A DNA stretch of 5,617 nt, taken from DATKEU01 sp036493295 (GTDB lineage Bacteria; Myxococcota_A; Polyangia; Fen-1088). The DNA is taken from NCBI GenBank assembly GCA_036493295.1, contig DASXQB010000137.1, forward strand, positions 1 through 5,617, given 5' to 3'. Every line of letters starts with the position of its first letter. The stretch's first letter is position 1. Positions 4,832-5,617 of the stretch are shown here, piece by piece. The notes under the pieces are model-generated. The model saw nothing but the letters and a program-made list of their open reading frames with translations, made no database searches and was not told the origin of the DNA. A program made the position numbers and the translations under genes.

Positions 4832-5617
4832 GCGATCTTCTCCGGTTGCGACGGTGGCGATGGTCGTCGCCCGCGACGCCACTGCTGAACCCGCGCCGGC
4901 AGCGACACCAGCCCGTTCGGCAAGAACAAGATCACCGCCAGCAGCACGACACCGTTGATCAGCAACCGCAGCGGCCCGGGTTCCACGCCGACCAGCGGCG
5001 CCAGATCGCGCAGCGCCTCGGGCAGCATCGTCAAGAACGCCGCGCCCACCGCTGGTCCCCAGAACGTGCGCGCGCCGCCCACCACCGCGAACACCAGCAT
5101 GTCGACCACGCGTTCGAAGGAAAAACCATTCGGCGCCACCATGAAGGTGAAGTGGGCCTCCAGCCCGCCGGCAACGCCGGCCAGCGCCGCGCCCAGCACC
5201 AGCATGCCGAGCTTGTACGCCGTGGTGTTGATGCCCATGGTGCGGGCCGCCGGTTCGTCCTCGCGGATGGCTTCCAGCGCGAAGCCCCACTTTGACCCGC
5301 GCAGCCGCCCAAGCACGAACAGCGCGCCGCCAAGACAAAGCGCGATCAGACCGACGCTGGCCTTCTGTGGAATGGCCACGATCCCTTGCGCGCCGTTGAC
5401 GTAGTCCCAGTTGACGATGCCAAGACGCACCACCTCGCCAAAGCCGATGGTGGCGATGGCCAGAAACACGCCGCGCAGGCGCAGCACCGGCAGACCGAGA
5501 GGCACCGCCACCAACGCCGGCGCCAGCGCGCCCGCCGCCAGCGCCAGCGGAAACGGCCAGCCCGCGTTCATGGTCAGCAGCGACCCAGCGTAGGCGCCGA
5601 TGGCCATGAACCCGGCG
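4828..5617 (-). CDS. livM: Branched-chain amino acid-type ABC transporter permease LivM (N-terminus outside window)
   Basis: 262 C-terminal residues are visible, ending at TGA (4830-4828). The frame runs off the right edge. The Met encoded at 5607 is internal, because it sits in AGFMAIGAYAGSLL, which matches the conserved LivM/LivH stretch GHAGFMAIGAY; the true start is beyond the window. The protein is an inner-membrane permease with several hydrophobic helices. LRLRGVFLAIATIGFGEVVR (about 45-64 of the visible part) is a conserved block. The cytoplasmic ATPase-contact loop is LEAIREDEPAARTMGINTTAYKL (about 114-136), the LivM EAA-like signature. Further on is VVGGARTFWGPAVGAAF (about 178-194), the family GG-x(4)-GP-x-x-GA motif. 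The basic C-terminal tail (QQWRRGRRPS) is cytosolic. The next gene upstream is expected to be livH or a binding protein. Confidence 0.95.
   Translation of the reverse strand, partial: AGFMAIGAYAGSLLTMNAGWPFPLALAAGALAPALVAVPLGLPVLRLRGVFLAIATIGFGEVVRLGIVNWDYVNGAQGIVAIPQKASVGLIALCLGGALFVLGRLRGSKWGFALEAIREDEPAARTMGINTTAYKLGMLVLGAALAGVAGGLEAHFTFMVAPNGFSFERVVDMLVFAVVGGARTFWGPAVGAAFLTMLPEALRDLAPLVGVEPGPLRLLINGVVLLAVILFLPNGLVSLPARVQQWRRGRRPSPPSQPEKIA
4837..4843 (-). promoter_or_regulatory. Shine-Dalgarno for livG, inside the livM coding end
   Basis: The minus strand reads GGAGAAG, with GGAG 8 nt before the livG GTG at 4831. It lies within the final livM codons and selects this GTG over the long open extension upstream. 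Confidence 0.65.

Noticed and set aside
4169..4888. 239-aa rightward open frame antisense to livG
   Set aside because: It is rich in Gln, His and Arg, with no recognisable fold. It is a typical high-GC shadow of a strongly conserved ATPase gene.
4055..5338. A 427-aa LivG with a long N-terminal extension over livM
   Set aside because: The extra residues are low-complexity out-of-frame livM sequence. The GTG at 4831 has a Shine-Dalgarno, a stop-start overlap and the right family length.
4828..5607. livM starting at the ATG at 5607
   Set aside because: The codons before it encode AGF, completing the conserved AGFMAIGAY motif, so the Met is internal and the gene continues beyond the window.
3333..5617. 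Urea transporter (Urt) operon instead of Liv
   Set aside because: The permease loop (REDEPAARTMGINTTAYKL) and both ATPases fit Liv-type proteins, and no urease or other Urt gene is visible. Without the binding protein, a different amino acid or amide substrate is still possible.

Overview
The window is a GC-rich (about two-thirds by eye), densely coded bacterial chromosome segment. One gene fragment reads rightward and six genes read leftward. GTG starts, alanine/proline-rich linkers, a CheY-HDOD protein and a 'LPICxxCxxIR' cysteine module suggest a GC-rich proteobacterium in the broad sense, possibly a deltaproteobacterium/Myxococcota-type lineage. The lineage is inference; no marker gene is present. 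I see no tRNA, rRNA, CRISPR array, transposase or integrase.

Layout, left to right. Positions 1-177 (+) hold the C-terminal end of an unrecognised membrane-anchored protein. It converges across a 43-bp gap with a 261-aa minus-strand polytopic membrane protein (221-1006) whose C-terminus is a four-cysteine CxxC...CxxC module. Next, 109 bp away, is a 468-aa receiver-HDOD response regulator (1116-2522). A 214-bp gap (2523-2736) follows. It contains an AT-rich island, nested inverted repeats and an 8-bp tandem duplication, and it probably holds the end of the upstream operon and the promoter of the signalling genes. Positions 2737-5617 are a compact minus-strand operon read livM (partial, runs off the right edge) > livG > livF > yaeQ.

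How the genes work together. livM, livG and livF encode one permease and both ATPases of a branched-chain amino acid-type (HAAT family) ABC importer; livH and the periplasmic binding protein (livK-like) are expected beyond the right edge. livM/livG and livG/livF overlap by 4 nt through GTGA, so their translation is probably coupled. yaeQ (PD-(D/E)XK-like fold, unknown function) follows livF after 47 bp and is probably co-transcribed. The membrane Cys-module protein and the receiver-HDOD protein are same-strand neighbours and may form a small sensory unit, but the sequence does not prove a partnership.

No clearly new multi-gene system is visible. The most interesting items are the polytopic membrane protein fused directly to the CxxC...CxxC module, its pairing with the receiver-HDOD protein, the structured 2627-2718 intergenic region, and yaeQ attached to a liv operon.
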